Below are positions 1 to 11,311 of a stretch of DNA of 64,000 nucleotides, piece by piece. The DNA is from Cavenderia fasciculata. Lineage: Eukaryota; Evosea; Eumycetozoa; Acytosteliales; Cavenderiaceae. The stretch's first letter is position 1. The number at the start of each line of letters is the position of its first letter. A model generated the notes under the pieces. It worked only from the letters and a program-made list of their open reading frames with translations, did no database searches and was not told the origin of the DNA. The stretch spans positions 620,001 to 684,000 of the forward strand of contig NW_004457737.1 of assembly GCF_000203815.1 (NCBI RefSeq), read 5' to 3'. Position numbers and translations under genes: made by a program.

Positions 1-85
1 TTGTTTCTTTTTAATTTTCTTTTATTTCCTTTTTCCTTAATGTTGCAATTTACTTAGTCTAAATAAAACTATACTAGTATTTGAT

Positions 86-2926
86 TTATTTTTTAATTAC
101 CAAATTAATTGTAAAATTATTAGTTTTTGTTGTAGCAAAGAAGGTTTTCATGATGGTTTGACCATCCAAACGACTACCAAGATGTTTCTTGGCAATTTGT
201 TCCAATTCAGTTTGGTCATCTGTCGAAACATCAACGACGGCACGTGTCTTTCCATTGGTCATAATCACCAATTGCTTGACACGTTGTTCGAGACATTCAC
301 GTGATGGTTGTGGCCAACCTTGACGACGAACCTCGAAAATGGCAGAATCACCACTTGCATGACTAGTGTACGATGGACCATGTTCACACAACATCTTCCA
401 ATAATCTTGAGCGGTATTTGGTGCAAACGTAGCCAATAGGATGACCAGCGTACGAACAGATTCATAAAATTCAAGACTGTTTCTTTGTGATGGTTCAACC
501 TTGGCCAATGTATTTGAAAGTGTCATCAAAAAGGCAATACCAGTATTAAAAGTATACTTTTCAATCGATTGTGTAACATTGTCAATAGTTGAATGAGTCT
601 CGTATCTCAGTGGCTTGACACCTTCAACCTTTCCAAATTCACCAATAAATGATTGTTTGTTGGCACTATATTCATCGACAAATGATTTAACCAAAGTCTC
701 TACTCTCTTTAACCATTTACGACATCCTTCTATACCTTCAGTATCCCATTCCAATGATTTCTCTGGTGGTGCTTTAAATAATATATAAAGTTTTAATATA
801 TCTGATCCATATTGTGATATCATTTCCTAAAAAAAGTATATTAATAATCTTTTCTATTACTTTTGTTTTTTAAACATACAGATGGTTCCATTCCATTTAA
901 TTTTGATTTTGACATTTTTTCAATTGTAATATTGACTGGATTACCATTTGAAGCATTGATTGGTTGTGATTTATCAAAATTGACACTTGATGGATGTAAT
1001 GGTTTGTTGGTAATAGCATCACGATAGGTTTTTGCTTTTACCAATCCTTGAATCAATAATACTTTAAATGGTTCTTCATGATCAATCAATCCATCATCCT
1101 TGAGGAATTTAGTGATAAATCTTGAATATAATAAATGAAGAATAGCATGTTCAATACCTCCAACATAAATATCAACTGGCATTAATCGATTTGCAATTTC
1201 TTTTTTAAATATTCTAAATAGAAATAATAGTTAATAAAAGATATTTAAATATATTTAATATTTAATATCTTTTTTATATTTACTCTTTTTGATTATGACT
1301 ATCTAAAAATCTAAAATAATACCAAGATGAATCAACAAAAGTATCCATTGTATCTGTTTCTCTTTGAGCATTTCCACCACATTTGGGACATTTACAGTTC
1401 TTCCAATCGTCCAAACTATTCAATAGAGAACCTTTACCAGTAAAGCTAATGTCGGTTGGAAGGACGACTGGTAGTTGATCGGATGGAACTGGAACTTCAC
1501 CACAACTGTTGCAGTGAATGATTGGGATGGGAGTACCCCAATATCTTTGACGTGAGAGTAACCAATCACGAATACGATAGGATGTATGTTTTTTAATTTG
1601 GTTGCTGTCAACCATTGATTCGATGGCTTTATCAACTCGCATTCCATTAAATTGACCACTATTCTGGAGAAGAGAGGATTGGTCCAATTGATCATAACAG
1701 ACGACTGATTCTTCAATGCCTGCAGGTCTGGGTAATACATATAGATGTGGAAGACCGAGTTCAGTAGCAACTTGGTGGTCTACTGTATTGTGTGCTGGAA
1801 CACCCATAACACATCCTGTGCCATAGTCGGCGTGTACGGCCGATGAAACAACTAGTCGTACAGTCGATCCATACGGTGAAGTTACAGTTGTCTTTGTATC
1901 AAATGCAATGATTGGATCTTCGTCTTTAAGTGTCGAGCAACGTTGAATAAAGTCGTCCAACTTGACCAATTCCTCGCGAGACATTTGTTTGCGAACCAAC
2001 TCCATGACGGGATGTTTACCGTGCACCGAGAGAAACGTGACACCGTATATAGTCTCTGGTCTAGTTGTGAATGCAGTCAGTGTCGCTGCGTCACCATTCG
2101 TCTGGTTGTACTTGAAATCCAATAGGTAGCCATGTGACCGACCAATCCACTCTCTTTGCATATTCTTGACTTCGTCGGGCCACCCATCAAGCTTTTGGAG
2201 GTCGTCGGCCAATCGATCAGCATATTTTGTAATGTGAAAGTACCATTGCTTCATTTCACGTCTCTCGACAATTGCATTTGATCTCCACGACCGTCCAGTA
2301 GCATCTACCTGCTCGTTGGCAAGTACAGTATTGTCGACGGGATCCCAATTGACAATAGCGATCTTTCGAGTTGCCAAGCCAGCTCTATACAACCTTAGGA
2401 ATATCTCTTGTGTCCATCGATAGTAGGATGGATCGCATGTTGAAAGTTCTCGGTTCCAATCAAACTCGAGATCGAGTAGTTTAAACTGTCTACGCATTTC
2501 GTCAATGTTTGAATTGGTCCATTTAGAGGGAGACACGTTCTTTTCAATAGCAGCATTCTCTGCAGGCAAACCAAAGGCATCCCAACCCATTGGATGAACT
2601 ACATCATACCCTTGCATACGTTTGAGTCTTGCTACGCAATCACTCATTGTGTAAACTCTAACATGACCCATATGCAAGTTTCCCGATGGGTATGGAAACT
2701 GTGACAATGAATAGTATTTACCATTATTATTTAATGTTGAATAGAATGAATATGATGATGTTGATAATGGTGGTACTCTAAATGATGAAGTTGAAGAAGA
2801 AGAAGAAGATAAAGAGAATGATGATGATGTCAAAGTAGTTGATGATACTGACGATGAAGATAGTACTCTACCAAGTATACAACTACTACTCTTATTGAGT
2901 AGATTAGTTGTTCTTGATATATACAT
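86..2926 (-). CDS. mleuS: Mitochondrial leucyl-tRNA synthetase, 3 exons
   Basis: Charges mitochondrial tRNA-Leu. I join 2926..1284, 1213..880 and 826..86 on the minus strand; the two introns have GT/AG ends and keep frame, giving about 905 residues, the usual size for bacterial-type LeuRS. The first 60-70 residues are rich in Ser, Thr and Arg and poor in acids, as in a mitochondrial presequence. The catalytic HIGH motif reads HMGH (in [14 protein letters not shown]), and the KMSKS motif appears as MSKSKLNG at the end of exon 2. Between them lie the class-Ia insert with the connective peptide/editing domain (TTRPETIYG, then [15 protein letters not shown]) and a CxxC...CxxC zinc-type pair. The bacterial rather than cytosolic form plus the presequence supports a mitochondrial role (inference on location). 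Exon coordinates come from reading the splice sites by eye. Confidence 0.93.
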
Positions 2927-3083
2927 CCTCCTTTTATCTCTCTATGTATATCTATCTCTATCTGTCTCTTGTGCCCGAAACATCCGATCATCACATGAGC
3001 ACCCTTCATACACATTTTTAAAATCTTTTTTTTTTTTGTTTTAGTTTGGCGATACTAATATTAATAATATTACTTTTATTTAT

Positions 3084-5573
3084 TTATTGATTTAAACAAT
3101 GATAATAGGTAGGATCAATTTGTTGAAAGATATGATTACTAACATAAGGACGATGAGAATCTTGAATTTCTTGAATCTTTTCAGATACTTGGGCAAAAGA
3201 TGGACAATAGAATTGTGGGAATTTGTCTTGTTGATTGGTCAAGTATTTGAATACTTCAAACGATCCATTTGTTTTCGTTAACATATCTTGAAAGTCAAGA
3301 GTATCAACTTTAAATACTTTTTCTTGATCCAAAAACTTGATCAACTCTAGGTTGTGCCAACTCATAGCTCTAAAAGTACCACTTGAAAATACTGGTTGAT
3401 TCTGCATCAACACTCTAAATCTTTCACGATGATCTAAATCTGGATCTAGTTCATCAAGAATTTGATCTGGAATGACTACATCAGTGTTTGATTGATTATT
3501 GTTGTTGTTATTTAAATCAATGATAAATTGATAAATAAATTGAATAGTTTCAAAATGGTTTGAATGGATTGCATAATGTAACAGTGTGATCTTGTCTTTT
3601 GAACTTGACAAATGAATGGATGGATCTTTTTGACAAAGACTGATTAAATATTTGGTGATATTTAAGTATCCACGTCTTGCAGCTTGTCCGAGTAGTGATG
3701 CAAAATGGATGTTTATAATCTCTAGAGGTGGTAGTTTATCGACCATTCTTTCATCTGGGATGAGTTTGGTAGAGTCGGTTGGCGATGTCTTCATAAACTT
3801 TTCACGAACCTGTACTTTTGACTTGAACACCTCCAAGAATAGTTGGAGAAGTGCTAGCTTTTGGTTTTCAGTTGTTGGTTGTATTGGGACGATTCGGTCA
3901 AATGCAGTCATGTTGGGTTCGATCACATCATGCAGCGTCTGCACAGTCACATAGAATGGGTGGTCAGGGGGTTGGCACTCTTTGAGAAGCTCGCTCGTGA
4001 GGATATGACGTGTGATGTTGTAGTGACCGTGTCGCACAGACAGGCTGATTGCCCCGTTGGTGCATGAATCGGGCATTTGGTCCTCCAAATACTGCACCAT
4101 CTCCATTCGACCGTACCGCGCAGCCAGATCGATCCAGTTAAAGGCATTGGTGCCACGATTGGAACTGTCTTGACAAAACTGCCCCATATACTTGTACGGG
4201 CAGAGAATGTCTCGTTTAAAAGTCGACAAGAACACATTCTCGCAGAGGAATTGGACCATGTACATGTGGTCGGATTTAATAGCGCTCGCCAAAAACTCTC
4301 GGCAAACTAGTTCGCTGTGGGGGAGCATGAGACGACGTCCGGCCATACTCGGGAACTCCTTTAATGCGCAGACTGACTGATACGTGCTCGACTGTCCCCC
4401 AAAGAAATCCGAGCTTGCGTGGGGGGCAAAGGTGAACAGCCCGTATGTGGTCGGACCTTGGGTAGTCTGCACAGTGTGTTCTTCCAACCGGCCCTTGGAG
4501 AGTATGTAGCGCTCCTGGAATGCAGCCAGTGACGGACGCTCATCTCCCGCTCTGTACCAATCGATCAGGTCTGATAACCCACTCGACACCTTTTTCCACG
4601 TGTCGTCGAGATGGTCGAATAAGAAAATGGCCCATCTAAAGTGGTGCATATTAAGGGCCCGTATAATCTCCTCGCGTATTGTCGCACCGTTAAACTTGAG
4701 ACCGAGCTTACACACCAGTTCAAAGTGGTGTGTCATGCCGAGTCGCAGCACCAGGCTCTCGACCTTGGCCAGCCCGATATAGTAGAGATTGTTGAGCTGC
4801 AGCATCGTCGGGTACTTGTCGGCCAGCCACTGCAGCACATTTGGGTATCCCTTAGACACACTCGGTTCGAGCATCACATCCAACGTCTTTTGATCCATGG
4901 AAGACTCTTCCCCTTGCATATCAAGCAAAATGATCTTGTCGAGAATATACTGTATCATCTCGAATAGACCACGTTTGGATGCACGGGCCAATGCATTCAT
5001 TCTTTGCTTTGCTTTAAATGTAAATGTTGGTGTATCAAACAAATACTTTAACACGGCCATATTATTTCGGTCGATTGCGTATAGATACGGTTCATGATAG
5101 TTGAAGTGACGTTCATGCAAGAATTTGACAATCTCTAGTGACGCTCCACAACACACATCCAAGACATAGTACGATCTATACATAACCGTGAAAAAGTACA
5201 GTCTCTCTTGTTCATCCTTTAAGATGGTGTTGTAAAAGTATAGAAACAATGGTAATGAATGATTGTTCATAAAAAAGCTTTGATCAAAGTCTTTTAAACA
5301 CCATAGTTGTTTACTTTGTTTGTATGATTTAAATATCAATGATGAAGATGAAGAAGATGAAGTAGATGAAGAGTCAGGTTGTACTAGAGTAGTATACCCC
5401 AACTTTAAAGGAATCAAGTTTTTACATTGATGAGTAAGCAAATAGCCTACAGAAAGATGTTTCAAATGATCGGCTTGAAATGTGTAAAGCTCCGAATGAG
5501 TGTGTATATCTCTAACGTATCCAAATATTAATTTCCTTATATAATGTGATTGTAGTATTTGTTGAAATGACAT
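3084..5573 (-). CDS. Ankyrin-type repeat protein of the dictyostelid F-box-like family
   Basis: Single-exon gene of 829 residues. The N-terminus (HYIRKLIFGYVRDIH) resembles the short F-box-like start seen in a very large dictyostelid family. The rest contains scattered degenerate ankyrin units such as GASLEIVKFLHERHF, NNMAVLKYLFD, GRMEMVQYLEDQ, GHYNITRHILTSE and GYLNITKYLISL. Such repeats bind proteins; the partner is unknown. A Ser run lies near residue 75 and an Asn run near residue 690. Base composition is mosaic: roughly 3900-4950 uses many C/G-ending codons, while both ends are AT-rich like the neighbours. The start ATG at 5573 is the first in the frame. Specific function not known. Confidence 0.85.
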   Translation of the reverse strand: MSFQQILQSHYIRKLIFGYVRDIHTHSELYTFQADHLKHLSVGYLLTHQCKNLIPLKLGYTTLVQPDSSSTSSSSSSSLIFKSYKQSKQLWCLKDFDQSFFMNNHSLPLFLYFYNTILKDEQERLYFFTVMYRSYYVLDVCCGASLEIVKFLHERHFNYHEPYLYAIDRNNMAVLKYLFDTPTFTFKAKQRMNALARASKRGLFEMIQYILDKIILLDMQGEESSMDQKTLDVMLEPSVSKGYPNVLQWLADKYPTMLQLNNLYYIGLAKVESLVLRLGMTHHFELVCKLGLKFNGATIREEIIRALNMHHFRWAIFLFDHLDDTWKKVSSGLSDLIDWYRAGDERPSLAAFQERYILSKGRLEEHTVQTTQGPTTYGLFTFAPHASSDFFGGQSSTYQSVCALKEFPSMAGRRLMLPHSELVCREFLASAIKSDHMYMVQFLCENVFLSTFKRDILCPYKYMGQFCQDSSNRGTNAFNWIDLAARYGRMEMVQYLEDQMPDSCTNGAISLSVRHGHYNITRHILTSELLKECQPPDHPFYVTVQTLHDVIEPNMTAFDRIVPIQPTTENQKLALLQLFLEVFKSKVQVREKFMKTSPTDSTKLIPDERMVDKLPPLEIINIHFASLLGQAARRGYLNITKYLISLCQKDPSIHLSSSKDKITLLHYAIHSNHFETIQFIYQFIIDLNNNNNNQSNTDVVIPDQILDELDPDLDHRERFRVLMQNQPVFSSGTFRAMSWHNLELIKFLDQEKVFKVDTLDFQDMLTKTNGSFEVFKYLTNQQDKFPQFYCPSFAQVSEKIQEIQDSHRPYVSNHIFQQIDPTYYHCLNQ

Positions 5574-6024
5574 AAAAGGTGTTGATATTGATGTTGATTA
5601 ATATTATTTGTTTGTTTGAGATGAGATGTATATGATGATTAGTTAATGAATGAATCAATGATTATTGCACCATATGATATTTTGTTTTTTTTGGGATTTA
5701 CCTTATTCAAGAATTTAAAAGGAAAGAAAGATAATTTCTTTTGGAATGCACATTCCAATGATTCGATAATGTAACATTAAAGATCATTGGATTGGATTGG
5801 ATTGGATTTGATTTGATATTTAATTATTTATTAACTAATATTTGTTGAGTGGTTAAAGGAAGAGAGGTATCCCCTCAATAATAATTTGGATGTGCACAAT
5901 TTAGTCGTTAAAAACAAAAAAAAACAAAAAAGCACAGATCATCAATTTTCAATAGATTTACTTATTATTAGTATATTAATAACTATAACTTGTCATTTCA
6001 TAAGAGAGAGATAAGAATAGAGAG
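5574..6024. other. Intergenic, divergent promoter region
   Basis: 451 bases between the divergently transcribed ankyrin gene and the Snf12 gene. It holds a short (GATTG)n-like tract near 5790-5810 and A-rich leaders. I see no ORF or RNA gene. Confidence 0.6.
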
Positions 6025-7649
6025 ATGTCAAAAAAGTCAAGTTCAGATAAGAAGAAGAAGAGTAAATCAAGCTCTAGTTCATCATCTTCATCGTCATCGT
6101 CAACATCACAAAACGCATCATCTAGTGTCATCAATACAAATGGCTATCAACCATTACCAACTACTATGACTTTACCAGTCGAACAACTATTATCTTTTGC
6201 TCCAGGTAGATATAGATAAATATAGATGTACACCACTATACATACAGTATATTAACAACATATATTTCTCTATAGAATGTATATTGTTTTCACAATTATT
6301 AGAGTTTGAAAAGAAATTAGATTCATCGATTACAAAGAGATTGATTGATATGCAAGAAGCACAAAAGACAAGATCAAACAAGACATTTAGAACACTGAGA
6401 TTGTCAATCTACAACACATGTGCCAATCAAACTGCATTCTATCATCTAGACAACAAGGCAATGTTGTCGGTGCAAGACAAGCCATCATGGACTCTTCGTG
6501 TAGAAGGTAAACTATTGGAAGACACTCAATTGTATCAAAGTGGAAAGAGTAGTTCTCGTTCATCTGGTATGGGTGGTCTACAAACACAAAAGAGAAAGTT
6601 CTCTTCATTCTTTAAAAAGATTTTCTTTCAATTGGGTCATAGAGATAGTTGTGAGGTAAATACATAAATATAAATATATAATATAACATACTAATTGTTT
6701 ATTCACTTATTTATTTATAGTGGGATAAATCACAATCACCATCAGATACAGATGGATTTGAAATAAAGAGAAATGGAAATCAAGAAATTGATATAAAGGT
6801 AAATTTAGATATCATGATTTGAAAGAAGGAAGAATATATGTACAAAAGAGACTAATATTTATATTTATATTTATATTTATTTCTTTAGATATTAATGTAT
6901 TTAGATCATACACCACAAAAGAATAAGGTATTGGGACCATTATCAACATTACTTCATATACATACAGACACTAAACCAAAGATTATTTCAGCATTATGGA
7001 ATTATATAAAAGTGAATAGATTATTGGATTTGGAAAGTAAAAAGGTTCTTTGTGATGATCAATTAAAGAATGTAAGAAGAAGTTGACAAATATTTGATTC
7101 GATTTAATTTAGACATTAATGTTTTATTTATATTTTTAGATATTCGGAGTTGATAGTATGCAATTTAATCAAATACCACAATTATTAAGAGAACATTTGG
7201 GACCAGCAGATCCATTAGAATTTAGTTATCAATTAAAATTAACAGGCGATCCAAGAGATTTTGAACAGGCTTATGATATTTCAGTAGAGGTTGATGATCA
7301 AATGTTTGGACAACCAACTTCATTGCCAAGAAAAGAGATTGCACCATTGGACGAGGAAATCAACCAAACCATCGTCAAAATACACAACCACAAACGAAAG
7401 AGAGAGTTTATGGACCAATTATCAGAGGATCCCATTTCTTTCCTCTCTGACGTCTGTATCCACCAACTCAAAGATTACCAAATCTCAAAGTCACTACCAT
7501 CCACTGGCTTTGAAGAAGAGAGACATTCTTCATTCTACTATCAACCAATGATGGATGACATCGTCACTAAATATCTTTCAAAACATAACAATGAAACCCC
7601 AACTCCTCAAACTGTAATCCCATCAACTCCTCAAGCCGATAGTAGTTAA
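6025..7649 (+). CDS. snf12: SWI/SNF complex subunit BAF60/Snf12 (SMARCD), 5 exons
   Basis: Structural subunit of SWI/SNF chromatin remodelers in the nucleus. Exons read as 6025..6205, 6276..6655, 6721..6798, 6889..7071 and 7140..7649; frames join cleanly. The N-terminus is a Lys/Ser-rich tail. Residues around 60-85 match the family block (LLEFEKKLDSSITKR), followed by the conserved TLRLSIYNTCANQ region. The SWIB/MDM2 fold lies in exons 4-5 (YLDHTPQKNKVLGPLSTLL, then SALWNYIKVNRLLD, then IFGVDSMQFNQIPQLL). The C-terminus matches the family (PLEFSYQL and a DISVEVDD segment). Family membership is firm from the SWIB block; dictyostelids can carry more than one Snf12 copy, so the exact paralogue is open. 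Confidence 0.9.
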
Positions 7650-7753
7650 ATTTAAAAAACAAAAAAAGATAAAAGAAATAAATATAAATTTAATAATAAT
7701 AATCACATTTCTAAATAAAATACCTATATCTATTCTAAAAAGATTGAGATTGT

Positions 7754-9114
7754 TTATTGACCTTGACCTTGTTGTTGTTGTTGTTGTTGTTCTTGATGTT
7801 GTTGAATAAAATCAAAGATGGCTTGAGCTTGTAATTGAACACGTCCTTTCATTTCTCTAGATGCCCATCCAATATATTGTACTCCTCTTGGGTCTTGAAC
7901 AACCTCTCTCCAAGTCTTGCCAGCATATTTTTTAAGTTGTGGTGGAACAATTGAATCAATATCAATCTCTTCAGAATTGACATAATCATTGGTAGAACTA
8001 TTATTTGAAGAGGCTTGAGAGGAGGGAGATGGACCAACTGGTAAAGTATCATCCATTTGTAAAGATTGTTGATGATTAAGTGAAGCTTGATTTGGATTAA
8101 ATTGGGTTGGTTTTTCTACTACTAATTGTCTTTCTTCTGATGTAATTGGTTGAGAAATAGATGATGATGAAGAATATTGTTGTTGTGATTGTTGTTGTTG
8201 TTGTGGTTGTTGTGGTTGTCTAGATGAAAATGATTGTTGTGGTTGTTGTTGATTATCAAAACTATTAGCTTCTTTCCATGGATAACCCATTGGATTTGAA
8301 CCATCCTTTAGAGTCCATAATTTCTTTTTATCATTTGTCTTTACATGAACGTAGAATTTCTCTTCGGCATTGTTTTGTTTCCATTCTCTGATAAAGGTTG
8401 GATCCCATAGACTAGAACCGATACCCAAATCTTTGCAGCATCTAACAAGAGCATTTGACTTTGCGGCCTCGTTGGCAGTTGCAAATGACAAATGTCCTCC
8501 TTCGACGTATGGTTGTTCTCCAAGACTCTCACTAACATAACGTCCCATACAATACAATGCATATGGTCTAATAAGACTACCATCAATTACTACTGGTGGT
8601 CCAAATGGTTTTAATGCCCATCCTCTAAATACAATAGAGAAAAAAACGAACAATTGATTAGTGTTTCATGAATTACAATAGTTGTGTTTATATTAACATA
8701 CCCAGGTCCGAAAGCTTGATTTAAAATTCTACGATATTTAATCTCTGGAAGATAAATGATACCATCTGGTTTAATTTCGATATCTTGACTATCTAATTCA
8801 CCCATCAAGATATTATTAATCTCTTTTGCAAATGGTTCCTTTGCAATCCCAATAAACTTTTCTTCACTATAGAATCTTTCATCATTTAATAATGATTGTT
8901 GTTGTTTGTTTGCGTTACTAGTACTACTATTGTTGTTATTGTTATTGAATGATGATGGTGTAGCAGCAGTCTTGTTGCTGTAGTTTGGTTGAAACGATGC
9001 ATTACCAGTCGAGTAATTCAAGCAACTTGTAACAGAAGAAGCAGTAGATCGTTGACCATAACCCAACAATAAACTTCTAGTTACTTTATTTGATAGTATC
9101 TTATTTGTTAACAT
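7754..9114 (-). CDS. mgm101: Mitochondrial genome maintenance protein Mgm101, 2 exons
   Basis: Rad52-like single-strand annealing protein that maintains mitochondrial DNA in yeast. I join 9114..8702 and 8624..7754 (intron gtatgtt...atttag), giving about 427 residues. I prefer the ATG at 9114 over the upstream in-frame ATG (9168), because from 9114 the protein opens with [20 protein letters not shown], an Arg/Ser/Leu-rich mitochondrial presequence. The core reads [20 protein letters not shown], then [20 protein letters not shown], then [13 protein letters not shown] across the splice, and [17 protein letters not shown], all diagnostic of the family. Downstream comes a long Gln/Ser-rich tail. 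A second short conserved block ([19 protein letters not shown]) precedes a C-terminal poly-Gln run; I do not recognise its role. Confidence 0.92.
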
Positions 9115-9312
9115 TTTGAATATATAAATATAAATAAATAACTCGACTTTATCTCTTTCTATTTTCAAGATAATAAAATGATTTTTACAAAACTAACGAA
9201 GACACCTCCGCAAAATACCACGGAATTTCAACGTATGACTTCTAGGAAAAAAGGTCTAGTACTACAATACCAATCATTTTTTATTATTTAGTTTTATAAA
9301 TTATATTTAAAT

Positions 9313-10549
9313 TTATAGTAATGCCGAAAAAGATAATAAAATAAAAATTAAAATGAATGATGTAAAAGTTGAAGTTGAAGATGCAGAGCCAGTTGTATTA
9401 CCTGTAGTTGTTGGGTCAGACGATGAAGATGTATTTGCAGCTGGATCATAGGTTGGGAAATACACATCAATGACACTAGTGTACGATGCTGAAGTGAACG
9501 ATAAGACATAGGTACCCGTTGGAATGGAAGATGGTAGTGTACAGACAATAGTCTTGGTCGTGTTGGACTTGATACTGCATACTTTATCGGTACCACCAAT
9601 ATTAACTGTAATACTCTTCGAGTAATTACCAAACATACCATTTAATACTACTTGTTGACTACTAGATACATTTACACTATTTAATTTAATATTTAATGCT
9701 TTGAAATAGTAAATTTGGATATTAATTATTTGTATTTTTGTTTGTATATATTAAATTATTTATAGTTTTGGTAACATACGATCTAAATCAGCAATGATAT
9801 CAGTTATTAATTCATAGGAATAATATAATCCTTTGATTGAAATAGGGTAGTTTTCACCATTTGGCAAGAATGGGAAAATAGTTGAACGACATGTAATTAT
9901 CGATGAGTGGTACATTGTAATATTACAGGCGGTACCATTGATAGTGATTATACTTGGATTAATTTGACCATAGAATCCATTCAATTGGATTGTATCATCA
10001 GTAACAGTATAATTATTAATTCTATAAGGTGCTTTAGAGAGAAAAAAAAAAAGAAAAAAGAAAATAATTAATATATACTTTTTATAATATCCTGGTAGAG
10101 TATACTGTATACAATACTACATACTAGAAGTTGGAATATTAAAGACAGTTTTATATTCAACTGGACCGCCAATTCTGAATAAAATGTTTATACTGCCAAG
10201 TTGATAGTTGGCCGTTGGAATATAACATTCAACAATAAGATCAGTGTATCTAATAATGGGACATACGATACCATTTGATTGCTCGGTAGAGTTGAGTGCT
10301 ACGTATGGGGCAAGACCATTATAGTTAAATGATCCTGTAAATGTAAGAACATTTCCAATCAGTTGAACACTATTAACCGTTCCACTAAATAAGAGAGAGA
10401 AAGAGAGAGAGAAACAATGATAGTTAATTAATAATTGAGAATATAAAGTAGAGAGAGAGATATATATATACTTACGTTTGAGCATTACAAGATGTAAAGA
10501 ATTGACAAAAGAGTACAATCGATGAAATGAATAACAAAGATTTATTCAT
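9313..10549 (-). CDS. Secreted IPT/TIG-like protein with GPI-anchor signal, 4 exons
   Basis: Exons 10549..10476, 10384..10125, 10031..9780 and 9698..9313 join in frame to about 323 residues. The start MNKSLLFISSIVLFCQFFTS is a clear signal peptide. The body has beta-sandwich style repeats with NG-rich turns (LNGFYGQINPSIITINGTAC, LNGMFGNYSKSITVNIGG), each ending in a Cys-containing strand, typical of IPT/TIG folds in dictyostelid adhesion proteins. The last 50 residues are Ser/Thr-rich and end in a hydrophobic stretch (TSFILIFILLSFSALL), as in GPI-anchored proteins. It is divergent from adhesin-like copy A, about 760 bp away. Role likely at the cell surface; ligand unknown. Confidence 0.75.
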
Positions 10550-11311
10550 GGTTGATGTATTTTATAAAAGTGAATGATTGCAATGAATGAATGAATAGAC
10601 GAGAAGAGAGGGACCATGGTAACCATACCTCCAGGTCAAGGTCACGCGTTGTTGAGCTTGTAAACATATTATAAATTAAATAAAAGAACATAAAATAATA
10701 TCTTCCTCCAAGTGTACCTTTCACTCATCCTTTGACAAAAAAGTGTAGTGATTCTCTGCACATCTTTTTTTCGACCTCTTCATCTGAACGCAAATTGATA
10801 TTTAAATATCAAAAATATTATCTGTCTTATTATCCTGGACCGACTTTAAGTCTTTAGATTAATATTCTGGAGGTGTTGAGAAAATACTACAATAATAAAT
10901 AAATAAATAAATAATAATAATTGTCCGTTCCACCCACTTTTGATGAGTATGTAGTTCCCTCTTTTTTTTTTTTTATCATTAAATTTGTACGCAAACCATA
11001 ATCTCATCATCGATCTTCTACAAAGAGAGAGACAGGATGTATGCGAGAGATGACAACCTCAACAATCAAGAAGAGCAATGAACATCAATCACCTTCTCGA
11101 TTCGGTAGTAGTGGTTTCGACAGTCTCGTCTCCGTGAGAACATGCATCGAAGCCAACCACCACTACTCAACATAGATATCTCTTCTCATTATATCTTTTG
11201 TTTGGCCCAAGGGATGTATGTCAGGCAAAAGGTTCCAACATTAAAAAGGAGTGATAAAGTTTAAAGTTTGACAGTGATATATTGTAGATAGAATACACTG
11301 TTAAAAAGATA
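10550..11311. other. Intergenic, divergent promoter of two surface-protein genes
   Basis: 762 bases between the GPI-type gene and adhesin-like copy A. The right 300 bases (from about 11020) resemble the region upstream of copy C, so the promoter was duplicated with the gene. No ORF supported. Confidence 0.6.
11243..11270 (+). promoter_or_regulatory. Conserved proximal promoter block of adhesin-like copy A
   Basis: The block AAAAGGAGTGATAAAGT followed by a TTAAAGTTTG stretch lies about 70 bases before the ATG at 11312. Nearly the same block lies at 46816-46843, about 90 bases before copy C. It is the best conserved piece of the two upstream regions, which suggests a regulatory role (inference). 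Confidence 0.45.
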
